64,000 nt of DNA from positions 2,320,759-2,384,758 of the forward strand of contig JARCOQ010000003.1 of assembly GCA_029207755.1 (NCBI GenBank), written 5' to 3'. The position numbers and the translations under genes are program-made. The stretch comes from Chamaea fasciata. Taxonomy: Eukaryota; Chordata; Aves; Passeriformes; Sylviidae. The notes below the pieces were generated by a model that saw only the letters and a list, made by a program, of their open reading frames with translations, did no database searches and had not been told where the DNA came from. Below, piece after piece: positions 34,098 through 47,302 of the stretch. Positions within the stretch are counted from its first letter, which is position 1. Each line of letters begins with the position of its first letter.

Positions 34098-37000
34098 AAA
34101 AAAGTGCCCTTTTTTCTTTTTCTTTTTTTTTTTAAGGAAAAAAAACCGCCTGTCAAGCTCTCAGTAGACTATCATTAAACCAGTTTTGGCTGAAACTGTA
34201 TGTTTAGGGGTTTTCCAATGGAGACACTCTGGTGCCTGCAACACTCAGACAGGGAGGGGAGGCTTCTATACAATTGTTGAATTGTTGTCATGGCTATTAA
34301 ATATGCTGTAGCACAAATACCCAACAGGGCTGAAGGTTTGTAGTGTATTGGCTCTGGAGAGGTATCAAAAACACTGGTATTAACTAGCAGATAACTGAGT
34401 TATACAAACATCGAATAAAAGATTCAATCAAAAGTTTTAAAGGGTTTATTAACTTCACTCCAAACCCTCCCCCCAACACCTTCTAATCGGGGCTTAAAGT
34501 AGTCTGAAAATTAAAAATATTTTACATTCACTGTAGCGATAATTTGACCGAGTCTCCTCTAACGTTTGGGGTAAAACTGTCTCTTCTCTCTTTGCATTTT
34601 CTGCAGAGGGCAGGAGTTTTGCTGCAGCGTCTCGTTAGGCTCATGAGTGGCAGTTTTGAGAGAGCGGCACAGTAAAGCCACGACTTGCTGACTAAAACAG
34701 GTCAATGAAAAACAGGCTAGTGACTGAAACTGAAACTTCTCATTTCTCTCAAGAAAAGGGTGTATTGTCAAGATAGAGACTAGCATGTCTATTAAGCAAC
34801 TTTCAGAGCAGCAGTGCTCAGCACAGCGAGCTCTCCTGTGGGAGAGGAGGGGACAGACGCCGTCCTCCCCACACCAGAGCCCAGCCCAGGGAAGGAGCAT
34901 TGAAGAACACAACACGGTGTGCAGAGGGCAGGGGATGTGATGTGCTGGGCTCCCCTCCCAGGCTGAAGTTGTCCATCCAGCCAAACAGGTCGCGATGCGG
35001 GCCTCGGTGACATCCAGCCACACGGCACGGAGGACTCGAGGTGAGTGTGCCAGGCCTCCTGTGAGGGCAGTGGTGGGCGAAGTTTGGGAGGCGTTTCCTA
35101 GACTGAACGCTGCAAACTGCGGAAGGAGCAGGAGAAACAGGATCTGTCAACCCATCTAATTAAGGAGCATTTTCCCCACGCAGGATCGTACACATCTCTC
35201 CAGGCTTTAGGGCCCTCATTTCTTGCCTCAGCCCAAAACAGACTGACTTTATTTTGCATTTCTATGGCAATTTTGTTCTCAGCACTTCTCAGGAAGAGGA
35301 GCAATGTACGTGTCCTATGAAAATGATCACATGCTCGTAAGTACCTCTGTGTCTGCTGCTAATTCCATTGTGCCCATCCGCTGTGCTGCTAACCTTTTAC
35401 AGCAACTGAAATAATCTGAAAAAAAAAAATGGAAGCGCGCTCCTTTCCTGTGATCTTCCCAAAGTAACCACCGCGACAAGAAATCCCATTTTCCAGCAAA
35501 GGCTACCAGTCTAACTGCTGGCATTGCTTGCTCCTCTACCCATTAACTAAAAAGGAGATTTGGATATGCCCTGCATAGGGTCACTTTATAGGGATGTCCA
35601 AAAGGAAATCATCATTGCCAAGAGGCTGAGCGAGTATCCCGGGCAGTCCCCGCCAGCCCTCATTTGAGCTCAACAGCAGGACTGACAACAGCCCCAGGAT
35701 TGTGGCCACCAGGAAAAGCCACAGAGATCGACAATTCATTTTTTACAGGCCAATGGGCTGACCTCTGGGCAGCAGTGGAAACAAGTCAGCATAAAGGCGA
35801 CAAAGCTCTGTATACCATTATAAATCATCCAAACCGACCAGCAGAAAATCCGTGCGCTGGTCATGTTAGCTTATACCTCCCCTCGATTTTTTTCCCTGTG
35901 TAAACATCATCCTCTCCCCCATCACCTCCCAGGGCCCATCTGGAGGAATCAGGAGGGGTGTTCTCGCATCCTGGTCCCGGAAGGAGCCGGTCCTGCTGGC
36001 CGGGCGCTCGCCGACGTCACGCCAAGCGGTGACGCAAGCCGTGACTGGTGTCCAGGTGGTGGTGGGGTGTGACCTATTTCTGGGCTTACAGGGGTTTGGT
36101 TTGGGAGGAATGTGCAATGTCTAGTGGTGGAGGTGGGAAGAGGAGAAAATTGTGGTAAGAAAGTCAGGAATTGATCATATTCTACGTGTTGGATCCGTGT
36201 TTTTAGAGGGAAGTAAGGGGCCGAAACAAAAGCAGAGCCACAGCCTCAGGATCTTAACATCAACCTGGAATGGAAGTAAGAAAGAGAAAACATCCCCACT
36301 GTAGGAAGCAGAAACTTTTGCTGGTTACAGAACTAACAACTCCCCAAAATCTGGTTTCCTTAACAGTATATCGCATCAAAAGGGGAAACACTTTAAAGAC
36401 GCAAAGGCATTTCACTCCTCCCTCCCCTGCCTTCCAACAAGCACATTGATTCAAAAACAACCTGCCCAGCACCACTACCAGGTGTCTCAGGTTTTATGCA
36501 TGAATAAGCTGTCCTGTAACTGGCACAAATGTTCATTTACCAAGCGGAGTATTTCTACCATCATTCAACTCTGACATGATACACGCAACCAAATAAGCTC
36601 CGTAGCAACAGGGTAGATTTTCACAGCTAATTCTCCCTCCTGTAGGATTTTCTTTGGCATTGGGCTGAAGCATCATTGGTTTGCTTGCCACTTGACGATT
36701 TTGCCATATTTTAGAGCAGCTGTGCTGACCCAAAAGGACACCAGCACCGTCCTACACAAACAAAGAGTATTTCAAAATTTACAGCGTTGCCCACAAGTTG
36801 CAGTTGTGAAGAAAAGGGAAGCAAATGCACTTGATTTGCACAAGGCACAGCACTCCTCTAATTAAAGGAGACTCTCAGTTGGTCTGTACTTACCTTCCTG
36901 AAATCTTTGGGGCTTTCCAACCCTCCCAACCCCTTCATCCATAGGGAATTCTTTGCTGATACTTGTGCTAGGATTTTGTCTGGTATACACAAGGCTGATA

Positions 37001-39093
37001 GAGATGTGATGGGTTTGTATTATGTGGTATGTACACACTGCCTATCCAGAAAACAAACAAAACATCTCCAAAATACCCTATTCCCCTCTATTGATTACGA
37101 AAAACTCCTCAGTTCCAATTTCCAGGAACACCTGGAAGAGGAGGCAGGCCTTGGTGCCTACATCCCTTAAATACAATTTGAGGGGAATTATTGTTTCAAT
37201 AATAAAGGGAAGCTTTTTTTTTTTTCATGGGGGAAACCAGAAAACCAAACAGACCTTCTTCATATCAGGTGCTGTGTTCACGTAATGAGTTTTTCTGTGG
37301 TGTAATAGTTTTCAAAACAGGGCAGCCAAGAATTGCTTTTTTCCAGTTATCTATAAATCAGGGTTGGAGAGAAAAGAAACAGTTCCAGAGTGTGGCATGC
37401 ATCAGTCTGAGCAATCACTCCAGCAGGTAAACAGCTACACAGCATCAATTAGCAACACAAAAAAAAATCTACAAACCAGAGTACAGGGAGAAAAAGCTTA
37501 CAGCTTTGCCAACTGGCCACTTATCTGTTTGATAAGGGGAGAGGGAGCTACCTCAAATTGTAGGGGTCACCAGAAGAAGGCACAGAGATCAGAGCAAGGG
37601 GGGAGGACTCCTGAATGGAAAGGAAAATAAGAACCAGAAATTGGGCAGGGGGTTTGCAGGCAAATATAAGATAAAACATATATATACACACAGCTGCAAA
37701 TTGGCACAGAAAGAGCTCCATAGCAAGGAGGTGAGGAGGGAAAGGCAACGGCAAGAGAGGGATCTAGACCTGATTACAGCAGAAAAGAGTTTGGGCACCT
37801 TTTTTTTTTTTTTCCCCCCCACATTCATCTGGATAAAAATAATAAGGACTGAAGTGTGAGTCCAAGAGGTCAAGGATGGGAAAATTTACCACACTAGAAG
37901 CAAAAGATGACCCAGTTTGGACAAGAGGTTTAAGCAGAAGAAAATCAAGAGGAGAGAAGGAAGCCTGGAAACTTGTGTAGAGAAGATAGCAGCGGGATTT
38001 AGCAACCAAAAGGAATAGGAAGGGGGATGGGTAAGGAGAGGGGAGTTAAAAACAACAGAGTTTGCAGCTATGTTTCATGGCACTAATTCAGCAAAGAAAC
38101 AGCCTCAAATGCATGTAAACAATGGACTATTCATTAGGGGTTTCATTCCCTGCAACCCAGCACACTATTGTCTGCAAGTTTTAAATACTCCCTTCAAACA
38201 CACACAAACTAAATTACAGAAAATGTGAAACATCAGATAATCTCAACAACGTGCCTCAAAAATCGCTGCCCTCAAGCATGCACTATGCTTGGCAGACTCC
38301 TCTTCCAACCATCTGCCAGCACGTGGAGGAAAATAAATAATTAACACACATCTGGGGTCAGACTGTGAGCTACAGCACCCAGCCTGAAACTCACGCCTGA
38401 ATAAAGGACAGGCAGTGACTAACAGCTCATGGGGATTGAGCTCCGGGGAGCCTTTCCAAGCTGTCCCACCCTAAGCATCCTGTCCACCTTGCTATGGGAG
38501 CCTCTCCCACTTGCAGAAGATGCTGTGTGTTCTATCCCACATTACCGATCTGACACGGCAGCCGAACAAGCAATTCAAAGTTTGGGGCAATATTTTTGAT
38601 TTCAGAAGCGTCAAATTTCTAATGATGACGTTATTACAGTAAGGGACAGCTTGGATAGGTAGAAAACATGTTTGACATCTGGTTTTGCTCATCTGACTTT
38701 CATCTCTTAGAGCTCTCCAGCAATATCCTTTTCTGAGCACCAGGGTACACAGCAGGCCATGCAGGTGTGATCCAAATATCCTTGTCCTGTTCTCAAAGGT
38801 GATTTCTGTACATTCTCACTCAGCATCTCTCATGCCTGGTAGGATGTGACCCATCTTTCAGGAATCTGGAGGACTGCAGGGAGAAGCTCCTGACAAGAGG
38901 CTGTCTCACAGCTTTTCCTCCTCTTGCCCAGGTCCAAGGGTACATTAGCACAGTGACTCTGGTCAGTGTCACATCACATTGCTTCCACCAGGAATTACAC
39001 AAACCTGCTGAGACCTTGGACTGCCTTCAGGTTTTCACCCAACTTTTTCAAACTCCTACTGCTTGCACTGAAGGTCTGTGGAGATGAGGGACA

Positions 39094-39189
39094 GGATCAC
39101 AGAATCTGTTGAGCTGGAAGGGACCCACAAGGATTGTTGAGTCTGACTCCTGGCCCTGCACAGAACCGTCCCCAAGAGTCACACCATGA
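39094..39189 (-). mobile_element. CR1 LINE 3'-end fragment
   Basis: Plus-strand text GGATCACAGAATCTG, GAGCTGGAAGGGACCCACAA, and CTCCTGGCCCTGCACAGAAC followed by CCAAGAGTCACACCATG is the classic antisense view of the avian CR1 3' end. On the minus strand it ends in ATTCTGTG, the CR1 3' octamer ATTCTRTG. It is severely 5'-truncated, as usual for CR1. This is the clearest repeat in the window and the main pointer to a bird. Confidence 0.9.
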
Positions 39190-41004
39190 GAAAGAATGAG
39201 CATTTTCTTATCCTTAGTTTTGGGCAACAACAAAGCACCTAATTTTGTTTTTTCTGTTATCCAGAAGTGCCACGTGTTTCACTGAGCAGCAGCAGAAGCA
39301 CGCAAACAACACACAACCCACACAGGGAAAAACCGGCCTGAAAAGTGGCAGGAGGGGAAGAACTCCAAGTTTTAATTCAATTTGTGTCATTCATACTGCA
39401 TGGGCTCCCTTTGTTCATGCTACACAGTACACAAGCAGCACCCACAACAAATCACTGTCCACCAAACTGGGCAAAATAAAGACAGAAAAGCTAAAAATAC
39501 ACGGAGTCATTTGTGGTTCCCCTCTGATCTCAGCATGCTTCACATGTAGGGTCCATGGAGTGATTATCTCAGTATAGCAAACACACACCGACGACTACTA
39601 CAGTTTATGGACACCTTCACAACCACCACATGGGCAGCAAGAAGCAAAATCCTTGTGTACAGCACTGAAACTCCCTTTCCAGCACTCTGAAAAGCCCCCA
39701 AGGCAGCCTTTGGGGTTACAGGACACAAATCCCAGAGCTTCTGCAGCTCTGTATGTGTTTTAATTTTAACCTGAACTTTCAGTGGGAAGGAAGACAATTT
39801 TTACTTCTTTTCACCGCAAGGATAGCCAATAAAATGTGGACTGAAGGCTGGGCAGAAAAACTGAGGAAGCGCAGAGAGCGGGCGTTGTCACGTGTGGTCT
39901 CCAGCATATGGATAACAGTCACACTTCAATAAGGAAATCAAACGTCAGTCCACTACTACCCTGTCCAAAATTAATCTCTCGACTGATTCCCAAGGATATG
40001 CAGCTTCAAAAGCTGAGTGCCTGGTTGCAGTAACAGGCAGACTGTAGAAAACACAGGGAAATAACTGGAGTTTGTTCTGCTCCTCTTTTACCCAAAGTCA
40101 TTTTTATTAAGTGCTTTTCACTGAGCTGTACAAGAAAAGGAAGCAGGAGAGGAAGGGGGCAGAGGGAGGAGGGAAGGGAGAAATGAAGTTTTTCCCATCA
40201 GCTCTAGCAAAGGAAAAGCATGGTGAGGAAAAGAAGAGCTGGCTGCAGATCATTCCCAGACAGACAAGTGCAAATGAGCAACAAAAAGGACTAACACACG
40301 GAGATCAGTAGAAGGAAAGCCAGCACACAGGGGAAAGACCAAGAAAATACATAGGAAAGGAAAAGAGGACGTGAGAAGGCTCTTCTGGTGGGACAAACTG
40401 CTGAGGAAACAGCCAAACACACACCATCACTAAGAATCAAACAGAGGCAGCTGAAGGTTTGAAGAAAGCATCCTAACACAGAGAAGAAGAGGTTCTGTCT
40501 GAGAAAAAAAAAACCCATGGTCTTGAAAACCCCAACAAGAAAATAAATGCTAGATAGGAGGTGATAACAAGAGTGTAAAAAAACCCCAAAAACGAAAACA
40601 GGGGTTTGGCTTTCTTTTACGCACTGCAATCTTCACTCAAGTTCATGTCTAACTTGGAGAGCACCAAATTTCAATTTCAGCAAAAAAGATCCTAGTTTGA
40701 ATTAGTCAGCCCATAAAGGATATTTAGTCACCACCTCTAATCAGCCTCCTATCGCAACCAAAGGGACATGCCAAATATCTGAAGTAGACTAGGTTTAAAA
40801 ACTAAAACAGAACCAGAAATAGCAACAATTCCTGGCTGAGTCACATTTTAAGCTACACACATTACCCATTCAAAGGATTTAATTTGAACATTGTTATTGT
40901 TGAAACTTGTTGGTTTGCCTTATTTTGGTAGCTCAGATGAGCAGGAACAACATTTCCTGTACTATGGACAAGATGCTTTTTGATCCTTACAGGGTTTTTC
41001 CTTC

Positions 41005-41090
41005 CTCCTGTTCCCAGCCTTCAAACACCTCCATTGATGGGAACTTTCCTTGCAGGCAGCATCCTTCCCAAGGACAGACTTAGAGAAAAG
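41005..41090 (-). mobile_element. Diverged CR1-like fragment
   Basis: The text CAGCCTTCAAACACCTCCAT, then TGATGGGAAC and GGCAGCATCCTTCCCAA, follows the antisense CR1 3' region 'gaccttgaacacctccagggatgggga...gggcagcctgttcca'. The match is partial and has gaps. It lies 1.8 kb from the clear CR1 end at 39.1 kb, with the same orientation. Confidence 0.4.
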
Positions 41091-41474
41091 AGGACTTTCC
41101 TTAGAGTTTTAACAGAGACACGGGGGCTGATGGAAATGTTCGCTTGGGTGTATGCACTGTGTGAGCCAATGAAGCTGCAACCAAATGTCTTCACTCTTTC
41201 TCCTGTAACTTGATACCTGGCTTTAGCGATCCCTCCAGCTCCTGAATTAGGAATGGAAAATATGAGAGCTGTGTTTCACAGCAAAGGTTTAGAGACGGGG
41301 GAAGAAGAAAAGAAATAGGACATATTAGGGCTACTTGCAAATGGTATTTGCTTTACACTGGACTTAAACACCTGACAACACCACGTGTAGGCTCTGTGTA
41401 CCCACACCTATGGGCACCCACGCTGCAAAGCGCTGCCCAGCCATGTCAGAGCTGGTGGCTGGAAGACTGACCCC

Positions 41475-41497
41475 AAATCAGGCCTAAAGCCTGATTT
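41475..41497. other. Perfect hairpin AAATCAGGC / GCCTGATTT
   Basis: Nine-base perfect arms (41475-41483 and 41489-41497) around the 5-base loop CTAAA. No role assigned; it could be a remnant of a palindromic DNA transposon end. Confidence 0.5.
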
Positions 41498-44274
41498 CTA
41501 AAGCAATTCCCTTTACTTTGTACCTCCGGGTGCAAATAATGGCATTTGAAAGCAAACAGCTACCGCTAGTGCTGAGGGAGCAAGATATTAAAAACTCCAA
41601 TAGCTGTTTCTGTGCATTACTGCAGTTTGTCGTGAGACTAAAACAGGATGCTGGGCTGAAAGCTTTATGAAAATCGTGTCCCTAATCGTCACACTCATTT
41701 CCAAGCCCTTTGAAAAAATATTTTTAAAGCATCTGTCTAGTTGTATCTCTCGTTACGTGCTCTCAGCCACAAATGGGCGAATTTCAAACCCTGAAACAGA
41801 CCACAAGGACTGGTCCCCAAAACGCACTCTGTGGTATCCCTGGCCTTCCCAGACTGCTCTCGTGCACCAGGGAAGGGCACAGCGCACTCGCAGCCTCACC
41901 AGGAAAAACCTTTTTCCCTGAGCATTGTGGCTCAGCCATTTCAGTGACACAATTACAGCACTTGCCAAGGAGCTTGCATCATGTAACACGCTGCGAGGCT
42001 TTTCACGGCAACGCGGCTCGCAAAGCTTCCCTTCGGGGGCCCATCCCCGAACGCCGTGCTGCAAAATGCTGCAGCTCCCAACCCCCGCCAGCTTCTCCCA
42101 CCTCCACAGGAACAGCAGCAGGGATCCTGCACCTCTTTTGCTCCTTCAGCCCCGTGGAGCTCAGTTTTAACTCTGCCTTATAGTGTTCACAGGGCAGGAT
42201 GACTGTCGCTTTTCAGAATGTCACCGGTCGTCTTGGCAAGAAGGTAATTGATGTAAATCGGGTGGGGAAGTGACAGAGAACCAGCAAAAAACCACTTTTG
42301 CTGTGTTCTCAGCACTATGAGTTTGTGGCACTGCTGCTTGTTTGACCGCGGTCAAATTTTCCTAACGCGGGATTAGACACTGTCCGTGGAACCATACGAT
42401 GCTAATGGCAGGTAGTGCTGAAGATCCAAGTGGAAACAAAGCTTAACTTTGCCTTCTTCCTCTGATTTACAGGCTGGTGACAAGATTTCCAAAACAATAG
42501 GCTACAGCCATGCCACGTATCAATAAAGCTGGAGCTTTGCTGGGGTGGTGAGGAACGAGCAGCGTGCACTGCGAACTAAAAGAGTACAAAAACCCGGCAA
42601 ATTAAGCGGTTTGTTCCTGAGCTGAGGTTTGTTGAGATCTGATGAGCTGCAGGATATTGGCTCTCCATCTTGCTTCCAGCTGCTTCTACAGATGTCCAGG
42701 CTCCTCAGTGCCAAGAAGAGCTAGGAGGCTAGTGAAAGCAGCTGGAAGAGAAGGAGGTGGAGGAGGAGTCAGGCTTGCACCCTCTGGGGAGGGCACAAAG
42801 TGGAGGAGGAGGGAAGCAGGCACTGCCCACACACGCTCCAGAACTCTGGCTGAAGGTGCTGACCACTGGGAAAAGGCGTAATGCCCATGGAGAAGGGAAT
42901 GAGGAACTTTGGAGTATTTTTTTCATTTTTTTACCCTTTTTTTTTTTTTTAAGGAAGCTAGAGAAGAAAATTAGGTCATTGAGTAGCATCTCTGCAAGAA
43001 TGTGGGAGCAAGGAGGGCACAGATTCAAGAAAGAGCCAACAAGGAGAGGGAGGGAGTCGGAGAATCAGAGAGAAATAAAAGTGATCAAATATTAGTGGTG
43101 TATGCAAGAGCAAGAGAATCACTGAGCAGATGGGAGGAGGGAAGAAGAAATGATTAATAGGGAGTGTGAGGCCCTTCCCCCTCCCTCAAGCAGGACTAAT
43201 CACGTGGAAGACAGCTAAAATCTTACTTCCTAATATTGCTTTGCTGCGGTAGCTGCTACATGATGGAGGAGAGCAAGCCCATCCCCAAGACAAAAGTCTC
43301 CCCAAAAGATGGGAACAAACCCCTCAGAACAACACAACGATGATGTTTTGGCTGTTGGTGCAAAAGGGACATCTGTCAGGATGGATCTGTCACACCCTGA
43401 GAGCTGATACCTGGTGCTCCTGCAGGACCACCAAGTCCTGCAGCGAGTCTAAAGCCGCATTCCTGCTTTTCACCCTGCTCACCTCTCCTGCCTCCAAGCC
43501 TTAGAGAGCAAAATGACTGGCCTTCCCATGCAAGCCAAATCCATGTTTTCAACTCCCCTACACCAGCAGCCAAAAAAACCTCACTGCCTGACATCAGAGC
43601 ACACCTCTGACCAAGCAGTCGTGGGGCTGCACCTGGCTATGAGAGCATTGCCCGCTCAGCACAAAAGCACAGGGTGAGCTTTGCCATCACAGCATCGATC
43701 AGAGGTGCAGGTCAGCTCTGCAGCTGCCCTGCTCTCCTCCACTCCCTGGGCCACAGCCAGCTCTCCTGCAATGGGAAGCACAGGCTCCCTTCCCACCATG
43801 TGTTTCTCAGGCTTGGCCATCACAAAGCAGGAGAGAAGAAGGGCCATTGCCACAGAAACAGTTCCAGATAAATCCATTTGCTAAAAGGAGGCTCCCGTGG
43901 ATTTCTGGTGACAGCCTGTCACCGGGACTGCTCTGCACAAAGCTCCCACAAGGCTCAAGTACACAGTCCTCTTCCTGAAATATATGCTAAACAGCTTATT
44001 CCTTCCCACATTTTACAGGTGCTAACATGTTCATCCATCCCCTCACTTTTTTCTTCCACGGACTGAGCAACCCCAATACCCACACTTTCTCTGCATGGGT
44101 CATGTCTGCTAAATGATCCATTCATGCTATTTTCCTCCCTTTTTTTTTTTTTTTTCTGACCCACTTTTGAGTTGTTTTGCTGTTTTTAAAGGCTGTGAGC
44201 AGAAAACTGGTTCAAGACTCCAGCTGAGACCTCAGCAAGCCGAGCTGACTGGAAGGATCACTGTACCCTTTTGG

Positions 44275-44720
44275 TTATAAACCTCAGCTTGCCTTTTTCA
44301 CAACTGTACGAGGCTGGTGACTCACAGTCAGCCTGGAATCCACCATCAACTCCATTCCCCCCTCTGCAGAGCTGCTGCTCAGCCAGCCATCTCCCATTCT
44401 GGGTCTGGGCAGCCCATTATTCCCACCTAAGTGAACAACTTTGTGCTTGTCCTTTTCTGAATAACTTCTTATTTTTTCCAAGTGATTTCTCCACTCGGTC
44501 AAGATTTGAAATCCTAACCCTGTGTTCTCAAGAAAACTCAAGAGCTCCTCCCACGTCAGTATCATTTGCAAGTGTAATCAGCACCCACAGCAGAAAAATC
44601 CCCACTGCGTGTCACTTCTGGGGAGGACACACAGGAATTGACCACTGTGGACACAAACTGGTCCTAAGAGCATTTGTGACATCCAGTCCCTGGAATTTGT
44701 CCTGGAGTAACCTGAGAGTC
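44275..44720 (-). mobile_element. Degenerate CR1 LINE ORF2 fragment (reverse transcriptase end)
   Basis: Minus-strand translation of 44284-44571 contains WRNHLEKIRS, DKHKVVHLGGNNG, and AEGGMELMVDSRLTVSHQ followed by VVKKAS. These align with the CR1 ORF2 region that reads like 'LEKWA...KCKVLHLG.NN...AEKDLGVLVD.KLN.S.QC...KKAN'. Just upstream, in another frame, LANDT at 44561-44575 takes the place of the catalytic FADDT motif, so the copy is frameshifted and inactive. The plus-strand text GTCAGTATCATTTGCAAGTG matches the antisense 'tgtcatctgcaaacttg' of CR1. The right boundary is approximate. Confidence 0.8.
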
Positions 44721-46390
44721 ACAATAAAGTGTGGAAGACAAAGTTATTAGGGATATAATGCAAATATGCTCTGCTCATGATGGACCTCTGTGCTCTGCCA
44801 CAGGACATAATAAAAACAATTCAGATCAAGTGCCATGCCGCTGTTTAACCCAGTGTAAGGGAGATGAGCACAGCTGATTAAAAAATAATAAAAAATAAAA
44901 AATTAAAAAAGGTGCAGAAGCCTCAGCAAGACAAAAGTGAAAAGGAGCATTTGTCTGATCATGACGGTGGAGCATCCAGGAGAACTGACTGTGATGTTTC
45001 CTGCAAGAAACAGGCAGGCTCCCCTAAAAACTTTCACTCTCCCTACAGTATTCATCAAAGCTATTTCAATCCATACAAGACATCACTTCCACCAGACATT
45101 GTTTCTCTCCAGGCCTTTGACACTACACTCTGATGGCAAACCTCTTTAGACTGATACAAAGTGAGCAAAAATTCAACTGTGGTTAAAGGTGAGGAGGCAG
45201 AGATAGGCAGAAGGGGTGGCTGTGTTTGCCTCAGACAACTGACCTGGAAAAAAGGACCTGCAGACATTCCACACCCAAGTTCTGGTCACCCTATATAGCT
45301 TATGGGAAATATGGTAGAAGGCACTTTGATCCCAAGCAGTGTTTTAGGGCAGCAAATTGCAGCTGTCCTGCAGGACACCACTTATTAATCCTGCAGCAAA
45401 ATGTGCTGGGCTATAAATTCCATCAATTGCCCACTGTTTAAAGAAATTCGTTTTCTTTAGAAAAGGAGCATGCTGTTATAAACACACCTGACTCAAGTCC
45501 GTCTGAGCCCTCCCCAGTTTATGAAGGTGGAAAGACTTTCAACTTCACACTCAATGCTCAAAATCTGACGAGTCCTTTTACTCACAGAGCTGACACAAAA
45601 GACAAAAAAGTACAAAACCTAGTCTGTGTTTGCTGCTTGAGATTTGAATCAGTGGCAAATGGGATAAGCCCAAATGCCAGGAAGGCGAGGAAATCCTGGA
45701 TCCTAGGGACCTCCAGCAGAAAAATATCTAGTCATAATGCCAGTGGGGGCTCCAACACTTTCCCTGTGAATAAAGAGCTTTTTTAGTAGGGTTGCCAAGA
45801 GATTATTCATCATCACAGCACTGCAGACCTTCGCTTTGGAGAGTTTTAGCCCCAGAATGACCAACTCCAACCTCTGAGGCCAGACAGTGTAAGCACGGGT
45901 AAACTAAACAGTACCCATGGTGCTCTGAAAGATGATGATGGTGGTAGTCTATGAAAGGTACCCCAAAGAGACCACTGAAAGCAATGAGAATGTATTTTAT
46001 TTATTCCTTTAAGGCCAGATCATTTCAAAACTGCCGCAGGAAACTGCAGTAGAGATAAATTTAAAGTGTTTGTTTGTTTATTTGTTTCTATTTAGGGTAG
46101 AGAAGACTCACCAAATGAAGGCAACACAGTATGGGGGGGGGAGAGAAGGGGGGAAAAAAAAAAAAGGAGTTCCACACTCTCCCTGATTTTTTGAGGCTTT
46201 CTTTCCTAAGCTTGACAAAGCTCTGTAGCTTTTCATGCTCCACACTCTCCCGACCAGAGAGATTTACTGCATTCGGAAGTCCAGGGTGGAGTTCTCCAGC
46301 AGAACTGGACCAGCGCTCCAGCCGGATCTAAAGTGATGTCAGGAAATGGGTGGGGGCAGGGAAGGGGAGCACAGCGAATGACACAGCCCA

Positions 46391-46681
46391 CGATCAGGAA
46401 ACTCACTTGGCAAGATTTGCGGAAAACCCGGAGGTATACGGGAGTTAAAGCCCCACAAAGGAGCGCTCCCGGCTGCTCCCACCGCTAATCTGCTCCCGGC
46501 TATCGGAGCTCAGAGAAAAGAGGACAGTTGCCAGCTCCGGAGAATCGGGAGCGGTGCCAGCTGACGACACGCTGTGATCGGCAGCCGACGGGGCTGGGTG
46601 AGGTCTGCTGTCATGTGATGAGCGCTTGATAGCGAGCGAACGGGAGGGAAGCGCCCACTCCAGAGAACACCTACGGCTCGC
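46391..46681. promoter_or_regulatory. Isolated small CpG island in the upstream desert
   Basis: I count 24 CpGs in about 290 bases, in a region otherwise nearly free of CpG. It is not repeat-like and ends with an inverted CCAAT context (CTAACCAATAATGG, about 46680-46693). A donor-like GGGTGAGGT lies near 46597 on the plus strand. It could be a promoter of an unannotated noncoding RNA or an unmethylated enhancer. No credible ORF starts from it. Confidence 0.5.
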
Positions 46682-47302
46682 TAACCAATAATGGTAAAAG
46701 GATGCAGGAGGAAGGGAAGAAGAAGAAGAAGAAAAAAAAGCATCGTGAGGCTGTAAGGCAGCTACAGCAGGTAACTATGACAGAGGTAGCTCGCCCAGAG
46801 ATGGCAAGGGCCAGGAGACTTCACAGCAGCACTCAGGCAACATCAGCCCAAGCCAGAGGCAGCTGCAGCGCTACACCATTTTCAGGGGGAAATGTGACAA
46901 GACAGAGGCGAAGCAGTGAAGCCTTTAACGTCCCTAAACCTCACCAGAGCAGGAGAGACAGAGGAATCACTCCAGTGGGTCTGGTTCACAGAGTTTGGGG
47001 CTCTCAGGTAACCAGCACTCCTCCTCCTCAGATGGTGTGTGTGTAATGGGGGCTGAGGCGATCAGGGAGCCCCGGGGAGGGAGAGGGCTGGATGTGGCAG
47101 GATGCTCCTAGGATGTGCTGCAGCAGCTTGCAGAGGCGTGTGACTTCCTTGTTCCTACATCCAGGAGTTACCTAGAGACAAGCAGCCTCAAGTACAGGAG
47201 CACCCAGGATGGGAATATAACTGCTGCAGCTTCAGGACGGCAACGTTGTCACCGCTGTCCTCCTCTTGAACCCAGAGATCCATGGGGGTCCATGTCTGGA
47301 CA
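46682..47302. other. Stretch between CpG island and SINE remnant, no supported gene
   Basis: It contains a purine-rich AAG/GAA run (about 46702-46741) and moderately GC-rich unique sequence. The plus-strand open frames here (46702-47046 and 47115-47432) begin in the low-complexity run or cross the SINE remnant and show no domain. Confidence 0.5.

Larger units (their letters stand above)
31366..39093. other. Intergenic stretch, no supported gene
   Basis: No convincing coding sequence. It contains A-rich (31909-31931) and T-rich (33008-33033) tracts, a G15 tract at 34079-34093 next to T-rich sequence, a conserved-looking block with inverted repeats at 33640-34070, and a T/C tract at 37799-37820. 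Short open frames here show no domain. Confidence 0.6.
39190..46390. other. Intergenic stretch, no supported gene (contains two CR1 remnants)
   Basis: Apart from the CR1-like pieces at about 41005-41090 and 44275-44720, I see only short unrelated open frames, a T-rich tract at 42933-42951, a T15 tract near 44141-44157, an AT-rich run at 44877-44910, and a G-rich run at 46133-46153. A perfect 9-base-arm hairpin lies at 41475-41497, and a CpG-retaining block at about 41640-42180. Confidence 0.55.

Noticed and set aside
46702..47046. 114-codon plus-strand open frame starting in an AAG-rich run
   Set aside because: It begins in low complexity, has no domain and is not linked to a visible promoter-exon structure.
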